Shown: positions 11,965 to 22,904 of the stretch, in pieces
Position numbering within the stretch: position 1 is the stretch's first letter
How the letters are laid out: each line of letters begins with the position of its first letter
DNA from: Orientallactaga sibirica
Lineage: Eukaryota; Chordata; Mammalia; Rodentia; Dipodidae
Reading direction: 5' to 3'
DNA: 64,000 bases
Assembly: GCA_036365145.1 (NCBI GenBank)
Contig: JAEOAD010000034.1
Span: 15,529,501 to 15,593,500 of the forward strand
The notes under the pieces: model-generated
Databases searched by the model: none
The model's input: only the letters and a program-made list of their open reading frames with translations
Told to the model about the DNA's origin: nothing
Translations under genes and position numbers: made by a program

Positions 11965-12195
11965 AACATTAATAATAGCTACACTTTATTTAGCACTTAC
12001 TACTCACTTTATCCAATAAACAGGCTAAGCACTTGCCATGCACTGTTAAATTTCCTCCTCCCAATAATGTTAACAAGCAGGCATAATTATTAGCTTTGCT
12101 TTTGAAATAAAATCACTGTGTCAAAAGTTTAAATAATCTGCCCAAGGTCACACAGCAGGGAGTTGGAATTAACTCTGACTCAAGGCTGAATAGAT
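11965..12195 (-). mobile_element. MIR SINE, nearly full length
   Basis: 'tttatttagcacttactact', 'aggctaagcacttgccatgc' and 'cccaaggtcacacagcaggg' are in reversed MIR order over about 230 bp. Confidence 0.85.
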
Positions 12196-12580
12196 GCCGA
12201 CTAACTGATTTCTGTAAATGAGTGAACCAAAGAGTAAGTCAGCCACTGGGGGCCAAGTATGGAATAAGGTTGATTTCCTGACCTTGATCAGGTCACTGGG
12301 TAGGTAGGGAATCTCTCTTTGGGGAGGTTGGCTTCTGTTCACATGCTTTGCCCTCCCAGGTGAACTGAGAGTAGAGCTTGATCCTGTTGATTCAGCCAGT
12401 TAGCATCTGTGGCTGCCAAGGAGAAAGTGGAGGGGGGTGCTCCACAGGAGAAAGCCATCCAGTGCTATGGAGCTATGATGGACACCAGCATCTTGGGAGG
12501 GGGGTGGTGAAAACCGAGGATCATGCAAGCAGTTAAGAGGCTCTACCTTTCCAGAGAGATAAGTGGAAATTCTGATTTCC
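12195..12580. other. Unique, moderately GC-rich sequence
   Basis: No repeat recognised. G-runs occur at about 12,433-12,438 and 12,496-12,506. Confidence 0.5.
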
Positions 12581-12725
12581 CCAGACCAGACTATTGAACC
12601 ACAATCCAGGCTCTCGTTATTTATATTCCCCTAACAGCGTTGTTTACACAACCTGCCCGGATGCAAATCAGTGCTTGGAAGCAGTGGAGGCGGCGAGGTG
12701 TGCAGCTGGAAGGGACTGGGGGATT
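12580..12725. promoter_or_regulatory. Candidate regulatory element (FOX and octamer motifs)
   Basis: A repeat-free block holds 'tgtttac' (12641-12647), a forkhead-type core, and 'atgcaaat' (12661-12668), the exact POU/octamer motif, 13 bp apart, in locally CpG-containing sequence. Short motifs can arise by chance, so this is only a candidate. Confidence 0.3.
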
Positions 12726-12899
12726 GGTTTTAGTCATGTAGTGTTAACACAGGCACACATGGCTGCTCACACTTCTGCAGCTGAGGGAGAGAATGAGAAC
12801 ACACAGTCCCCAGGACACATTCTGTCTGATCAAGAGACAATTCAAAGAGTGGAGTGGGCTCTGATGAGCCCAGTTGCCCCTGGATTTTGTTTTCCATCC

Positions 12900-13050
12900 C
12901 TGCCACTCACCATGTCTCCCATCCTCCCTTCTTGTATACATTCTCCTATCACACGCCTGGCTCTTCATGTGTCTGTGCTCTACTCAGACCTTACCCTCTG
13001 CTCACAATGCCCTTTTCCTCCTGTTTTCATAAAATGTGTGTGATGCGTAC
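12900..13050 (+). mobile_element. Possible L2 fragment
   Basis: Pyrimidine-rich 'cctctgctcacaatgccctt' resembles the L2 3'-region block that usually reads 'ctgcctggaatgccctt'. Weak match. An open frame spanning 12,594-13,043 overlaps it and is not a supported gene. Confidence 0.35.
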
Positions 13051-13578
13051 CACTGATAGGGCAACAGATGGCCTTAGGTAGTAGAATGCAGGCAGAATTT
13101 TTATTATATGCAAATATTTATTAGGTTAGACCTGAGTCAATTTAAACAAAGACACTGAATATGTAATAGTACAAGTGGAGGATAGACAAGACAAATACCT
13201 TGATGATGGTATAGGGATTACTGCTGGTTGGGAAACACTGCTGTTATTTATCTAGGACAACCTGCCTTTTCCAGCACGAGCCTCAACCTCTGAAGTTTAC
13301 ACAGCTGGTTATAAGATCTTCTTTCACAGGCATAGTCCATAGTCCCATGTGGATCTCAGAACTTTGTTTTCTCCTCCAGCCCAAATCTTGCCGTTACTAG
13401 TGAAATGTACCAGTGCTCCAAGGAAATCTCTTCACAGAACTAGTCTCTCCCCTCCTTCCTGTCCTCTCCTTCTCTTCCTTTTACTTCTCTCTCTTCACCT
13501 TTCCTTTCCCTCCCATTCTTCCCCTCTGAACCCTGAAAACCACTAATCTCTTCTCCATCTCTGTGATACTTACTTCGT
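13050..13578. other. Unique-looking sequence with a CT-rich tract
   Basis: A CT-rich stretch runs about 13,440-13,525. Nothing else was recognised. Confidence 0.45.
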
Positions 13579-13809
13579 CTATAATATCTAAATAAATCAC
13601 CTAGAATGCAATTTGGAGAGCTTAAAAAACTCAGCTTAATTCAACTGAGTTCCATCTAAATGGCTGTGTGAATCAGTGGATTATTTCTTTCCATTAGTTA
13701 GTAATATTCTATGACATGTCTATAACAGTTCATTTACCCACCTAATAAAGGCTCTTTTGCTTGTTTCAAGATTTAGACTATTATCAATAAAGTTGTTAAA
13801 ACAGTTAAG

Positions 13810-14074
13810 GGCTTGAGAGATGGCTTAGCGGCTAAGGCGCCTGCGTTCTAAGCCTAAGAATGCTGGTTCCAATGTCCAGCAGTCCCACCTTTAGCCAGAT
13901 GCAAAGTGAGGCAAGGGTGCAATGCCACACTTGCCCACAAGGGGGTGTGCGCATCTGGATTTCATTCACAGCAGCTGAGAGACTGCTGGCGTACCCTTTT
14001 CTGTCTCCCTCTCCCTCTCTGTCTATCTCTGTCTCTCTCTCTAAAAATAAAATAAAAATAATAAAAAATTTTAA
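13810..14074 (+). mobile_element. DIP-type SINE, variant subfamily
   Basis: Head 'gcttgagagatggcttagcg'. The body contains an extra segment around 13,905-13,945 relative to the other DIP copies. A CT tract and A-rich tail follow. 'aaaacagttaag' flanks it at 13798-13809 and 14075-14086. Confidence 0.85.
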
Positions 14075-14299
14075 AAAACAGTTAAGTACAGGTTTTTAAT
14101 ATTGAGATAAATGTTCAAAGGTTGCAGCATAATATGATAAGTGCATAATTAATGTTATTGATGTATTCCATTGTTATTTTCACATTAAGTATTCAATTTT
14201 CATTCTGATAAACAGTAGACAATTACTCAGCTCTATCCATACCCTTGTAGCACATGGTGTTATCACAATTTTGGTGTGTTGTTTCTTTTTGCTTGTTTG

Positions 14300-14648
14300 C
14301 TTTGAGATAGTGAGTTACCTTCTTGTTACTGGGACAAACATTTGATGAAAAGTGGCTCATGAAAAGAAAGGGTTTATTTCAGCTTACAGTTTTGAGGTGG
14401 AAGTTTTATCATGGCAGAGAAAGATGCCATGACACAAGCAGCCAGCCAGCTGGGTATCATGTTGACATGGCATAACAAGGACATACTCTGAGTGCTAGGC
14501 TTGGATCTGGTCTATATTAAGCAAAGCTCGCCCCCATTTGATTACACCTCCTCTAAACAGGCACCACCTTCCAAAGGTCATATAACTTTCTAAAATTGCC
14601 AACATTTGGAGATAAAGTATTCAAAACACACGAGCCTATGGAGGCATT
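14300..14648 (-). mobile_element. MaLR-type LTR
   Basis: 'aaagggtttatttcagctta' early and 'cattcaaagcaccaca' at the end match the reversed ERVL-MaLR LTR layout. The length (about 350 bp) fits a solo LTR. Confidence 0.65.
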
Positions 14649-14649
14649 T

Positions 14650-14830
14650 CATTCAAAGCACCACAGCTTGGATCTCACTCTCCCACTATGTAATCCAGGT
14701 TGTCACTGGACTCACTATGCAATCCAGGTTGTCACTGGACTCACTATGTAATCCAAGCTGGCCTTGAGACACTTGGTCATCCTGCTTCTGCCTCCCTCTT
14801 GAGATTGAAGGCATTCAATCTACCCCCGCT
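14650..14830 (-). mobile_element. B1 SINE with a 29-bp tandem triplication
   Basis: Reversed B1-like blocks ('ctggccttgagacacttggt', 'tctgcctccctcttgagatt'). Upstream of them a 29-bp unit starts at 14685, 14714 and 14743 (third copy partial). Confidence 0.7.
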
Positions 14831-14937
14831 GTTGTGTTTTATTACTACAGTCATTCTGATGTATGCAGGGTTAGCTCACTGTGGTATTAGTTTACATTCT
14901 GTAGTATGTAGTGACATCAAATGACTTTTGATGGACC

Positions 14938-14939
<2 letters not shown>

Positions 14940-14970
<31 letters not shown>
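14940..14970. repeat. (GT)n microsatellite
   Basis: About 15 uninterrupted GT units. Confidence 0.95.
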
Positions 14971-15424
14971 CCTCTACACTGAAATGTCTGTTTATGATCT
15001 TTGCCTCTTTCCTAAGTAAATATTTGTTTTGTGTTGATTTTAATTCTTATATTTTGAGAGTCCTTATATATTCTAGATATAATTCCTTTATCAGATGCAT
15101 GGCTTTGAATAATTTCTCAAAATTTGAACATACATCGTCATTTCATTCTTTTCATAGAGATGCTCACAGAGCAAAACTTTAATTCTGATCTTACCCAATT
15201 AATTACTTTTACCTTTGTACATATGGATTTTTGCATCTAGTCTAAGAATGGCTTGCCTGGCTTCAAAGTTTTTCTATTTATTTCTGTTAGATTTAGAGTT
15301 TTATGTTTTATATTTAAATACATGATAGTCTTTGACTCAATATTTAAATCAGGTATGACTCTTAGGTTGGGGCTGAATTTCTCCCATGGAAGCCAAGTTA
15401 TTTTAGCACCGATTTTTTATTCAT

Positions 15425-15730
15425 GCATTCATGTGTGAGTACATTGTGTGTTCATGTGTGTGCAGATGCATGTGTGCATATGCGAGGTTGTCATCCTCAG
15501 GAACACCATCCATGTCCTTTGAGACAGGATCTCTCATTGATCTAGAGCTCAACAATTAGGAGAGACTGAGTTTCCAGAAATCCCCAGGGACCCAACCTCT
15601 CCCTGTTTCCCCAGCACTGAGATCACATGAGGGTTCCATTATGACTGGCATTTTAAGTGTGTTCTGGAGATCTTCCTCAGGTTCTCATGCTTTTAAGCCA
15701 AGCATACTACAGATTGCTATTGCCCACCCC
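15425..15730 (-). mobile_element. B4 SINE
   Basis: 'gtgtgtgcagatgcatgtgt', 'ctttgagacaggatctctca', 'cctcaggttctcatgctttt' and a degraded head near 15,720. Confidence 0.8.
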
Positions 15731-16049
15731 TTGAATGCTACTTTTTTATGTATAGAGTCATTTTATTTACAAAAGGAAAAAAAGTTTTTAGCTATTCTTT
15801 TTCAAGTTGTATAGATTTACTTTTTCTTGCCTTGCTGCACTGTATAGAGTTGATGAGTTAATGACAACATTTCTTTCTTGAATAGAAAGCACCCAAGATT
15901 TCACCATTAACTATGATGTTTTCTGTAGGATTTTATAGGTTTTTCTTGTCAAGTTGAGGAATTCTCCTTATAGTCAGTTTTCTGAGAGTTTTTTTTTCAG
16001 GAACAGGTATTCAATCCTGTCAGATGTTTTAAGCAGTTATGGATATGAT

Positions 16050-16116
16050 AACATGACATTTCCTTTTGACACTCAAAGGTAACATATCTATAGGCTCCAG
16101 ATATTAGAAATGGATA
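16050..16116 (-). mobile_element. Possible MaLR LTR remnant
   Basis: 'aggctccagatattag' and 'aatggatatc' resemble the reversed 5' end of MLT1/MST-type LTRs. Too short for certainty. Confidence 0.35.
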
Positions 16117-16892
16117 TCTTTTTTATTTATTATGGACATACCTCAGCAAGTAATCAAGTGCTTTGACAGAAGCCTGTCTTGTTTTGGGGACCTCATAGGT
16201 CTCTCCAATCAACAGCTCATTGTGGGTGGCAACCTCTTACTGGTAGTGGGAGTTACAGGCTACAGCCCAGAATATTCCAGGGCCCTTCTTTTCAGGTGCT
16301 TCCCTCATGCTCCTTTGAGGTTTCAATCTTTTAGTCTATCTTCAAGGATAAAGATTTCTATGGTTCCAGTTCATTTTGGTTAGAAGTTTGTGTTTCCCCA
16401 CCCCCATACTTCTCTGCCCCTCTTCCCAAACCCATCCATCCTTATGTTCTGGACCTCAAGTTTCCTATCAGGTATGCCAGCAACTCAAGCTGGTCTAGGT
16501 CAGGAACTGCAGATGAGTGAGACCATGTGGTGATTGTCTTTCTATGATTGTATGAGTTCGCTGTGTATGTTCCAAGTATGTCCATTTTTATGATTTGATT
16601 GTGTCATTTTTTTCTTACTGCTGAGTAGAATTCCATTGTGGAAATGTATCATAGATTTGTTATCCAGTCATCCAAAGATGGGCACCTGGGTTGATTCCAG
16701 TTCTTAGCTAGTATGAATTGAGCAGCTGTAAAAATGGTTGGAAAAGCTGGGTGTGGTGGCACACACCTTTAAGCCCAGTACTTGGAAGGCAGAGGTAGGA
16801 GAATTGCCCTGAGTTTGAGGCCAGCCTGAGACTACATTGTGAGTTCCAAGTCAGCCTGGCCTGGAGTGAGATCCTACCTCGAGAAACCCAAA

Positions 16893-16935
<43 letters not shown>

Positions 16936-17676
16936 GAAAAAAAGGTTGGATAAATATCCCTGCAGTGAAGCATGCAGTATTTAGGGTAAATGCCCAATAA
17001 GGGAATAACTGGGTCTGTTGGCTGCTCTATGTTCATCCTTTTCAGGAATCTCCATATTGATTTCCATAGTAGTTGTACAAGTTTACATTCCCATCACCAG
17101 TGAATGAGGGTTCCTCTTACTCTATTGGCTCTGATTTTTTCTGTGCAAAAGCGTTTTAGCTTCATGAGATCCTATTGGTTGAGTGATTGTTTAATTTCCT
17201 GGGCTACTGGGGTTTTGTTGAGGAAGGTTTTCCCCACTCCTATGTTGCGGAAAATTCCTCCTATTTTTTTCTTCCAGTAGGAGAAGAGTTTCAGGTATTA
17301 TACTGAGGTCTTTAATGTATTTGGACTTAACTTTTGTGTATGATGAGATGAATAGTTCTAGTTTCATTTTTCTACATATAGTTATCCAATTTGTCCAGCA
17401 CCATTTGTTGAAGATGCTGCCATTTCTCCAGTCTACATTATTGGTACCTTTGTCAAAAATTAAGTAGCTGTGGTAACTTGACCTAAAGTCCATATCTTCA
17501 ATTATGTTCCATTGACCTATATTCCTGATTCTATACCAGTTTAATGCTCTTTTTGTTATTATAGCTTTGTAATATAGCTAGCTTTATAACAGGTATGGTG
17601 ATATCTTCATACCTGATATAAAGAGGTTCCTTTTGCTGAGGATATGTTTGGATATCTGAGGCCTGCTGCCATTCCA
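16117..17676 (-). mobile_element. Antisense L1, 3'UTR plus ORF2 C-terminal half, internally deleted
   Basis: T-rich lead, then a 3'UTR to about 16,600. ORF2 follows in reverse: 'gagtagaattccattgtgga', 'ttgatttccatagtagttgt', 'aatttgtccagcaccatttg', 'aggcctgctgcc'. About 0.4 kb expected near 17,135 is missing, because 'ggctctgattttt' jumps to 'gcaaaagcgttttagcttca'. L1 homology stops at about 17,676. Interrupted by a B1. Confidence 0.8.
16743..16935 (+). mobile_element. B1 SINE, full length, with (AAAT)n tail
   Basis: 'gctgggtgtggtggcacaca' through 'gtgagatcctacctcgaga', then about 11 AAAT units. 'ggttgga' occurs at both edges, consistent with a target duplication inside the L1. Confidence 0.9.
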
Positions 17677-18590
17677 AAGGTGGGAAGGGAGATCTAGGAT
17701 CCCTTTGACCTGGTCTCAGCTGTGTCTTACTTGTGGCACTGTGGCCGTAGCACGTGCCATTGTTCTCCTGCACCTAGATGGACAGGTTATGGAGGACTCA
17801 CTGGTTCTCCCAGGAAGGTGATTTACCTGTGTTCTTCTGGGGCTGATGTGCTGCCCCAAGTAGTCACTGGAAGTGGGTTGGAGCATTGGGGAAGTGGTGG
17901 TGGTTACTGGGTTACTGGACAGAACAGAGAGATGGCTGGTGTAGGAGATACATGGACACTGGCCAAGGGCTGCACAAAGGTGCTCCTGTTAACTGCAGAG
18001 TGTTACGGGTCTGTGATCAAGGGGAGTGGAGGCAGCCTTAAGGACAGGCCACAAAAGATGTAAGACAGGAGAGCATGGCAGGAGGGCAGGAGGGCAGTGG
18101 GGCTGTGGGTTCGGTAGATGCAGCCAGTGGGAGTCAGGTGTGAGCTAGAAACAGTGGGGCAGGAACTCCTGGAGACTGAGAAGGCAGAGAGCACTGACAA
18201 ATGCAGTGTTTGTGGGTCAAGGACAGACACAGTGTGGGTGGGTCACTGACAGATGCATTGGTTGGAGCCTCTGGGAGAGTGGAAAGGTGTGCAGACCTGA
18301 CAGACCTAGAGGCAGCTGAAAGGGAAGGCACAGTCACCAACAGACACAGTGGAGGGGAGGTGCTCCACGAGACTGGGAAGGTGCCAGGGCTGTGGTCCTC
18401 ATGCAGAAGAGAACGTGATCGGTGATCTCCATTTTGAGTGTCCATCCCTTGTACCTTTGTGGAAAGCCAGTATCAATGGGGCATCATTTTGTGCCTGTAT
18501 TCTGGTGACATCTTGTGAGGAGCCCACAAAGACCCTGAGGTGGCTGGGTCTGCGCTTTCCCCAGAAGTCAACTTTGAGGCAATGAATTAA
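17676..18590. other. Unexplained GC-rich block with a 26-bp tandem repeat
   Basis: It directly abuts the truncated antisense L1. Composition is distinctly G-rich on the plus strand. 26-bp units run 18205-18230 and 18231-18256, with a partial unit at 18191-18204. It could be a monomeric L1 5'UTR joined by internal deletion, LTR material, or unrelated flank. Open frames here are short and without domains. Confidence 0.5.
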
Positions 18591-19640
18591 GTGTAGGAAA
18601 TGCTACCAGGGCAGTGGGGAATGAGATAAGGAGGGAAGGCGGCTACTAAAGGATGTTATTCAACATGTTGAAAACTGATGGAAACATGACATTAGTCCTT
18701 AAGAAGAAATTTAGGAGAGTGTGTAGGACATATATTTTAAAGGTCCTCACTTGGTAAACAAGTAAGCTGGAGTGTTTATTTTTCTGTTGCTCACCGATTG
18801 AGTAATGTTCCTAGGGAAGACAAGAGTTCCCTATACTTCAGGTCTACACAGTGTGGTCATCATTTCTAGACAAGGAAAACCTTCAACAAAAGACAATGAT
18901 GCTAGCATTTGGGAGCTGAAAAGTGTTTACTGACATAGCATGGCCTAAAGAGGTACAGAAATTACCAATCACATCTGTCACACCTTGCGAGCTTAGCAAA
19001 GTTGTTACTGAACTCACTTAAGAAATATTTACAGAATGGAAGAAGTGGCTTACACTGACAAGGAAGTAAGGACTAAAGTTCTTCTTAGCCTCTGAGTCTA
19101 AAGTCAATATGATTCATTTTCCTTGGTTCTTGTTCATCTTGCTTTCTCATCCATGATAGTTCTCTTTCACTTTCCTAGTCAGGGGCAGAAACTCCCCCAA
19201 TCTACTGTACATAATCTTAACTCAGGATACAGAGAATATACAATGAAAAATAGATTGCAGGAATGGAGTCAAGTAACTTAATGATACCTATCTCAATGAA
19301 TTCTATGACAGTACATGGTGGTGATGCTGGAAAACCACCCACCCAGGTACTCTACATGTACCATGATTTCTAAATGCTAGAGCCTTTTAAGCTCAAGAAC
19401 AAACTTACAAAAAATTTAAAAATCCTTAAAACAGATATAGCCATATATACTTCCCTTGAAATTTATAATCAGTAGATGCTTTTCATAACTGAGGCTAGAT
19501 GGTGAATGAAGGGCTCTTCCTGTCTGTGCGGAATTACAGATCCCAAAGCAGGGCCTTGTGGGTGGTGTGAGTTATGCTCACCGTGTTCATCTGTCTCTCT
19601 ATCATTGGTATCTTTTCTTCATTACCCATGAAAAGAACCA
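18590..19640. other. Apparently unique sequence
   Basis: No repeat family, RNA gene or exon recognised. Confidence 0.45.
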
Positions 19641-20440
19641 CAGTTTTGCTTTAGGTAGTCAGATCTCTGGTCAAGGTTTCATAATAGTTGCTAAACCTGC
19701 TTATGGTCAACAAGGTTTATGATCCAGTGTGAATTTTGGCTATGGATACTAAGCTTTCTGACTCAGGTTTGGTCTTTTCTTTGAAACCAGTGCAGGGGCC
19801 TTGTTTAATTTTTCAGCACAATTTGGCCTCTATTCATTGTTAAAACCCACCATTGTTGGTGTATTCCAAACTCAGTGTCCTCCCTCCCATTCCTCAAGCA
19901 GTCTATGTTTCCCAGAGAGAAATAATGCAAAGTATTACAAATGTACTGGCTCTGAATAATGAATTGATGAAACGGTGACATACAAGCAATGAGGTTTGCT
20001 CTATAGATTTCATTGTAGCGAGCAAGTTTTTCTATAGTGTTATCTACAGATATGCAGTTACTCTTGACATTCCTCACTATTTACTGTGAGCCTTCTTTAG
20101 CATAAAGCATCCTACAGCTTACCTGTGATTCAATATATAGGCATGAAAAGGGTCTCTCTTATTCAGCAAACTTATTCTTTGAGGCGTTTTCCCCCCATAG
20201 AAAATAAAATGTGCATTGTTGTATGGGTTTAAATTGGAGCAGAGGCACTTTGGAATGCTGCTGATTTTGTGTATGTATTATGAACATTCATGCATTTATT
20301 TCTATGCTGTCCTGATGCACATTGTGCTGTGTTAGCTAAATATTAAAGTCACCCTCGTGACACTCCAACAACAATGGTGTTTTTGAGGCAACTTGAACTT
20401 GAAGTTTATGCATAAAAACAACTCTAAGAGGTAGAGGCAG
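19640..20440. promoter_or_regulatory. Candidate conserved noncoding stretch
   Basis: 800 bp free of recognisable repeats and of homopolymer decay. It contains a SOX-type 'acaatgg' (20371-20377) and further 'ccattgttgg' and 'cattgtt' sites. Nothing is coding. Constraint cannot be measured from one sequence. Confidence 0.25.
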
Positions 20441-20938
20441 AACATAGGTGGATGCATGCTTCTTGCTAAAGGGAGGCGAGTGGGCTTACCAGAGCAGCTT
20501 CACCTGAGGGGAGCTGCTGCTTTCACCCTAATCCTTGCTTTCTCCCCAGTTACCAAGAAGTGAAGATGCAGTACACATGCTTCATAGTATCATGTATAAG
20601 AAACAGCCCTAGAAATGCCAGAAATCCCACTCATTTGTGAATAAGCAAATGAGATCATAGAGTTAAAATATTTCCTAAAAGTCATACAACTTCCTTTGGG
20701 GAGCTTCTAAAGGAAGGCTGAGCACATGAGTTTTGCCTTTCTTTGTTTGAATGGAAGTCTGGCTCTGTGAACCAACTTAGAGTGGGCCAGGCACAACCCA
20801 GATTCCTAAATGAGAAGTGTTGATCACAGGGAAGCAGAAAGACAATGTTAGATACAAACTCAGGAAAACAGCTGCTCTAGTTCTATCTTGTGTCCCCTAA
20901 TGCTAATGGTCCATTTCGTAAAAGCTTGGTCTTTGTAT
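20440..20938. other. No recognised feature
   Basis: Unique-looking sequence between the candidate noncoding stretch and an LTR. Confidence 0.45.
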
Positions 20939-20939
20939 A

Positions 20940-21236
20940 ACATTATTGGGAAATGGTAGAAACTTCAAGAGTTTATGGGTAGGCCTGTAGGTCATTGGGA
21001 ACACTCCCTTGAAGGGGATAATAAGGACCTTGGTCTGTGCCCTGGCTGTGAAGTCATTTTTTTTTTTTTTTTTTTTTTTTTAAATATTCCATACAATGTA
21101 TTCTTGTCCATAGGCTCAAGGAGCAATGAGGCCATTGATTATGGCCTGGAATCTCCAAAAGTAAGCCCAAATAAACCTTACTGTTTTAACAGTAATTGTC
21201 CCATATATTCATTTTAGTAACAGAAAGCTAACTGAA
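20940..21236 (+). mobile_element. MLT1/MaLR-type LTR
   Basis: 'tcattgggaacactcccttg', 'gccattgattatggcctgga', 'gtaagcccaaataaacctta' (polyadenylation-type region) and 'cagaaagctaactgaaaca' follow the sense order of MLT1-like LTRs. A T-run (about 21058-21080) interrupts it. Confidence 0.65.
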
Positions 21237-21530
21237 ACAATAGGCATTTCCAAAAGGGTACCAGAATTGAGAATGTATCAGACTATAATGATGGCGATAA
21301 GGAAGAGTGGATGCCCTCATTTTCTTGTCTTTAGCATGAAGATAGTGCTGTTGAACATAAAAGACAGGGCTCAAGAGATAGCTTCTGTTGGTAAAATTCT
21401 TTCTTACAAATATGAGGACCTAATCTTAAATAACAGAACCCACATTTAAAAAAATTCTGCTTTTTACAAATGACAGGCAATACCTGTGAGATTCAAGACC
21501 TATCATTTGAATAAAAAAAGAAATCCATTT
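21236..21530. other. No recognised feature
   Basis: Short unique-looking interval. Confidence 0.4.
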
Positions 21531-22005
21531 TCCTAGGATAAGACAAGTCACCTCTATCATATCTTCCAGGTCTCAAGATACATTATAGAGGAAGTGGTGG
21601 AAGAAATATGAGTGCTGTTCTCACAGTAAGGTTGAAAGCCTCTTCCAAGGACATTGCACTAGAAACTGAGGAGACTCAAAAACTAATTGAAGCAGAAAAT
21701 CAGAGGCCAGTGAGAACCCAATGTTAAAGAGACTTATAACACATCAACCAAGGCTCAGGGACATTGTGGAAGAGGGACCAGAAAGGCTCTAAAAGCCACA
21801 GGGTGAGAAGGTATAGTACGAGGCATTGTTGCCCCATAAAGACTAGCTGGTGCATTCATGATCTCACAGTGAATGCTATAACAGTGAGGGCCCTTAGTGG
21901 AATAGGGGTTGATGAGAAGGAACATATGAGTATAACCTTATGGGAATATGAAAAACATGCAATATGTTTATATAGGTAGATTCACAATTAATAAAAAAGA
22001 AAAAG
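21530..22005 (+). mobile_element. L1 3'UTR end
   Basis: It parallels the 3'UTR of the L1 at 46.4-50.5 kb: 'agacaagtcacctctatcat', 'gctggtgcattcatgatctc', 'gggcccttagtggaatagg', 'ttatgggaatatgaaaaaca', then an A-rich end. Confidence 0.75.
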
Positions 22006-22007
22006 AA

Positions 22008-22156
22008 ATCCAGGTATGGTGGTACATGCTTGTCATCTCAGCACTGGAGTGGAGACAAACAGATCCCTGTGGCTTGTTGGCCAAGGAGTCTAGCTTACTT
22101 GGTGAGCTCCAGACCACAAGAGACCTTATCTAAAAAAGAAATGGATAGCATTTTAA
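22008..22156 (+). mobile_element. B4 SINE, left part of a split copy
   Basis: 'aggtatggtggtacatgctt', 'agatccctgtggcttgttgg', 'agaccttatct' are the B1-like centre of B4. The copy breaks at 'atggatagcatttt' and resumes at 23,086. Confidence 0.7.
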
Positions 22157-22815
22157 AAAGAATTTAATTAATTTATTTTTTATTAGTTATGTACATACTC
22201 AGTGTGTAAACAGCACATTTTGGTACCATCCTTAGCCTCCTCCCTGTCCTCCCCCCTCTGAAGGGATTCTCCTTGTTGGGGATGCCAGTTATCCCCATGT
22301 GGTTTGTGGATCATTCATAGTGAGGGTATTGATCAGTTATGGGGAAGAGGCAATGTCTCTGTGTATAATGTCCCAAATTGTGGCTCTAACAATCTTTTTG
22401 CCCCCTCTTCCATGAATTTCCCTGAGCCAAGTTGAGTTTATTTTAGGTCTACTTCAGTGATGAGGTCTTTGGATCCTCTGTGTTTCTGGAGCTCTAGTTG
22501 TAGGATGAGTGTTCTTTGTATCTATCTCCTTCACCCTTGTGTCGGTATCAGGTTCACCAAGAGAGCAACACTCTTGCTCATTTCCACAATTCCTCTATGG
22601 TTTCTTCTGGGTCCCTGGTGAGGTGCAATGAGCTGATTCTCTTCTCAGGTTCTGTGTCCATCTGAAAAAGAGAAGCAAATTCTCCAATGGAGAGGAAAGT
22701 CAACACTGGATAAATGGGATAGCCATTATTAGTTTAGTGAGGATTTAATAGGTGTAGGCCCTCTTGTAGCCCAAGATTGGTGGGAGCTTGATATTGGAGG
22801 GTGAACTCATTTTTT
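22157..22815 (-). mobile_element. L1 3'UTR, antisense
   Basis: T-rich start, 'aaacagcacattttggtacc', pyrimidine-rich 'cctgtcctcccccctctgaa', then 'gttatccccatgtggtttgt', the reverse of the L1 3'UTR purine tract region. Confidence 0.65.
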
Positions 22816-22902
22816 TAGATATGATTCTGAATTGTTTCCCAGTTCCAGCTATGGTATGCCATAGCAGGCTGGAACTAGGAAACAAATCAGAATCATATTT
22901 AA
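22816..22902. mobile_element. TA-flanked near-perfect palindrome (MITE candidate)
   Basis: Left arm 22819-22854 and right arm 22859-22898 pair with two mismatches and one 3-nt bulge around a 4-nt loop. Outside one unmatched base on each side both ends carry TA. MADE1-type mariner MITEs have this architecture (about 80 bp, palindromic, TA target), but the sequence is not MADE1. Confidence 0.5.
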
Positions 22903-22904
22903 GT

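Larger units (their letters stand above)
13580..16050 (-). mobile_element. Antisense L1M, broken by five later features
   Basis: L1 blocks at about 13580-13797, 14087-14300, 14830-15422 and 15730-16050 run 3' to 5'. Examples are 'tatattctagatataattcc', 'cctttatcagatgcatggct' and 'tgtcaagttgaggaattctc' (reverse transcriptase region). Interruptions are a DIP, a MaLR LTR, a B1, a GT repeat and a B4. No coding capacity remains. Confidence 0.7.

Noticed and set aside
12594..13043. 149-codon open frame
   Set aside because: No domain, no splice context, crosses a likely L2 fragment. Composition explains the lack of stops.
14685..14765. CRISPR-like tandem repeat
   Set aside because: Direct 29-bp repeats without spacers, in a mammalian SINE.
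17531..17773. Minus-strand 80-codon frame joining the GC-rich block to L1
   Set aside because: A chance read-through of the junction. Its right half is just antisense L1 ORF2 sequence.
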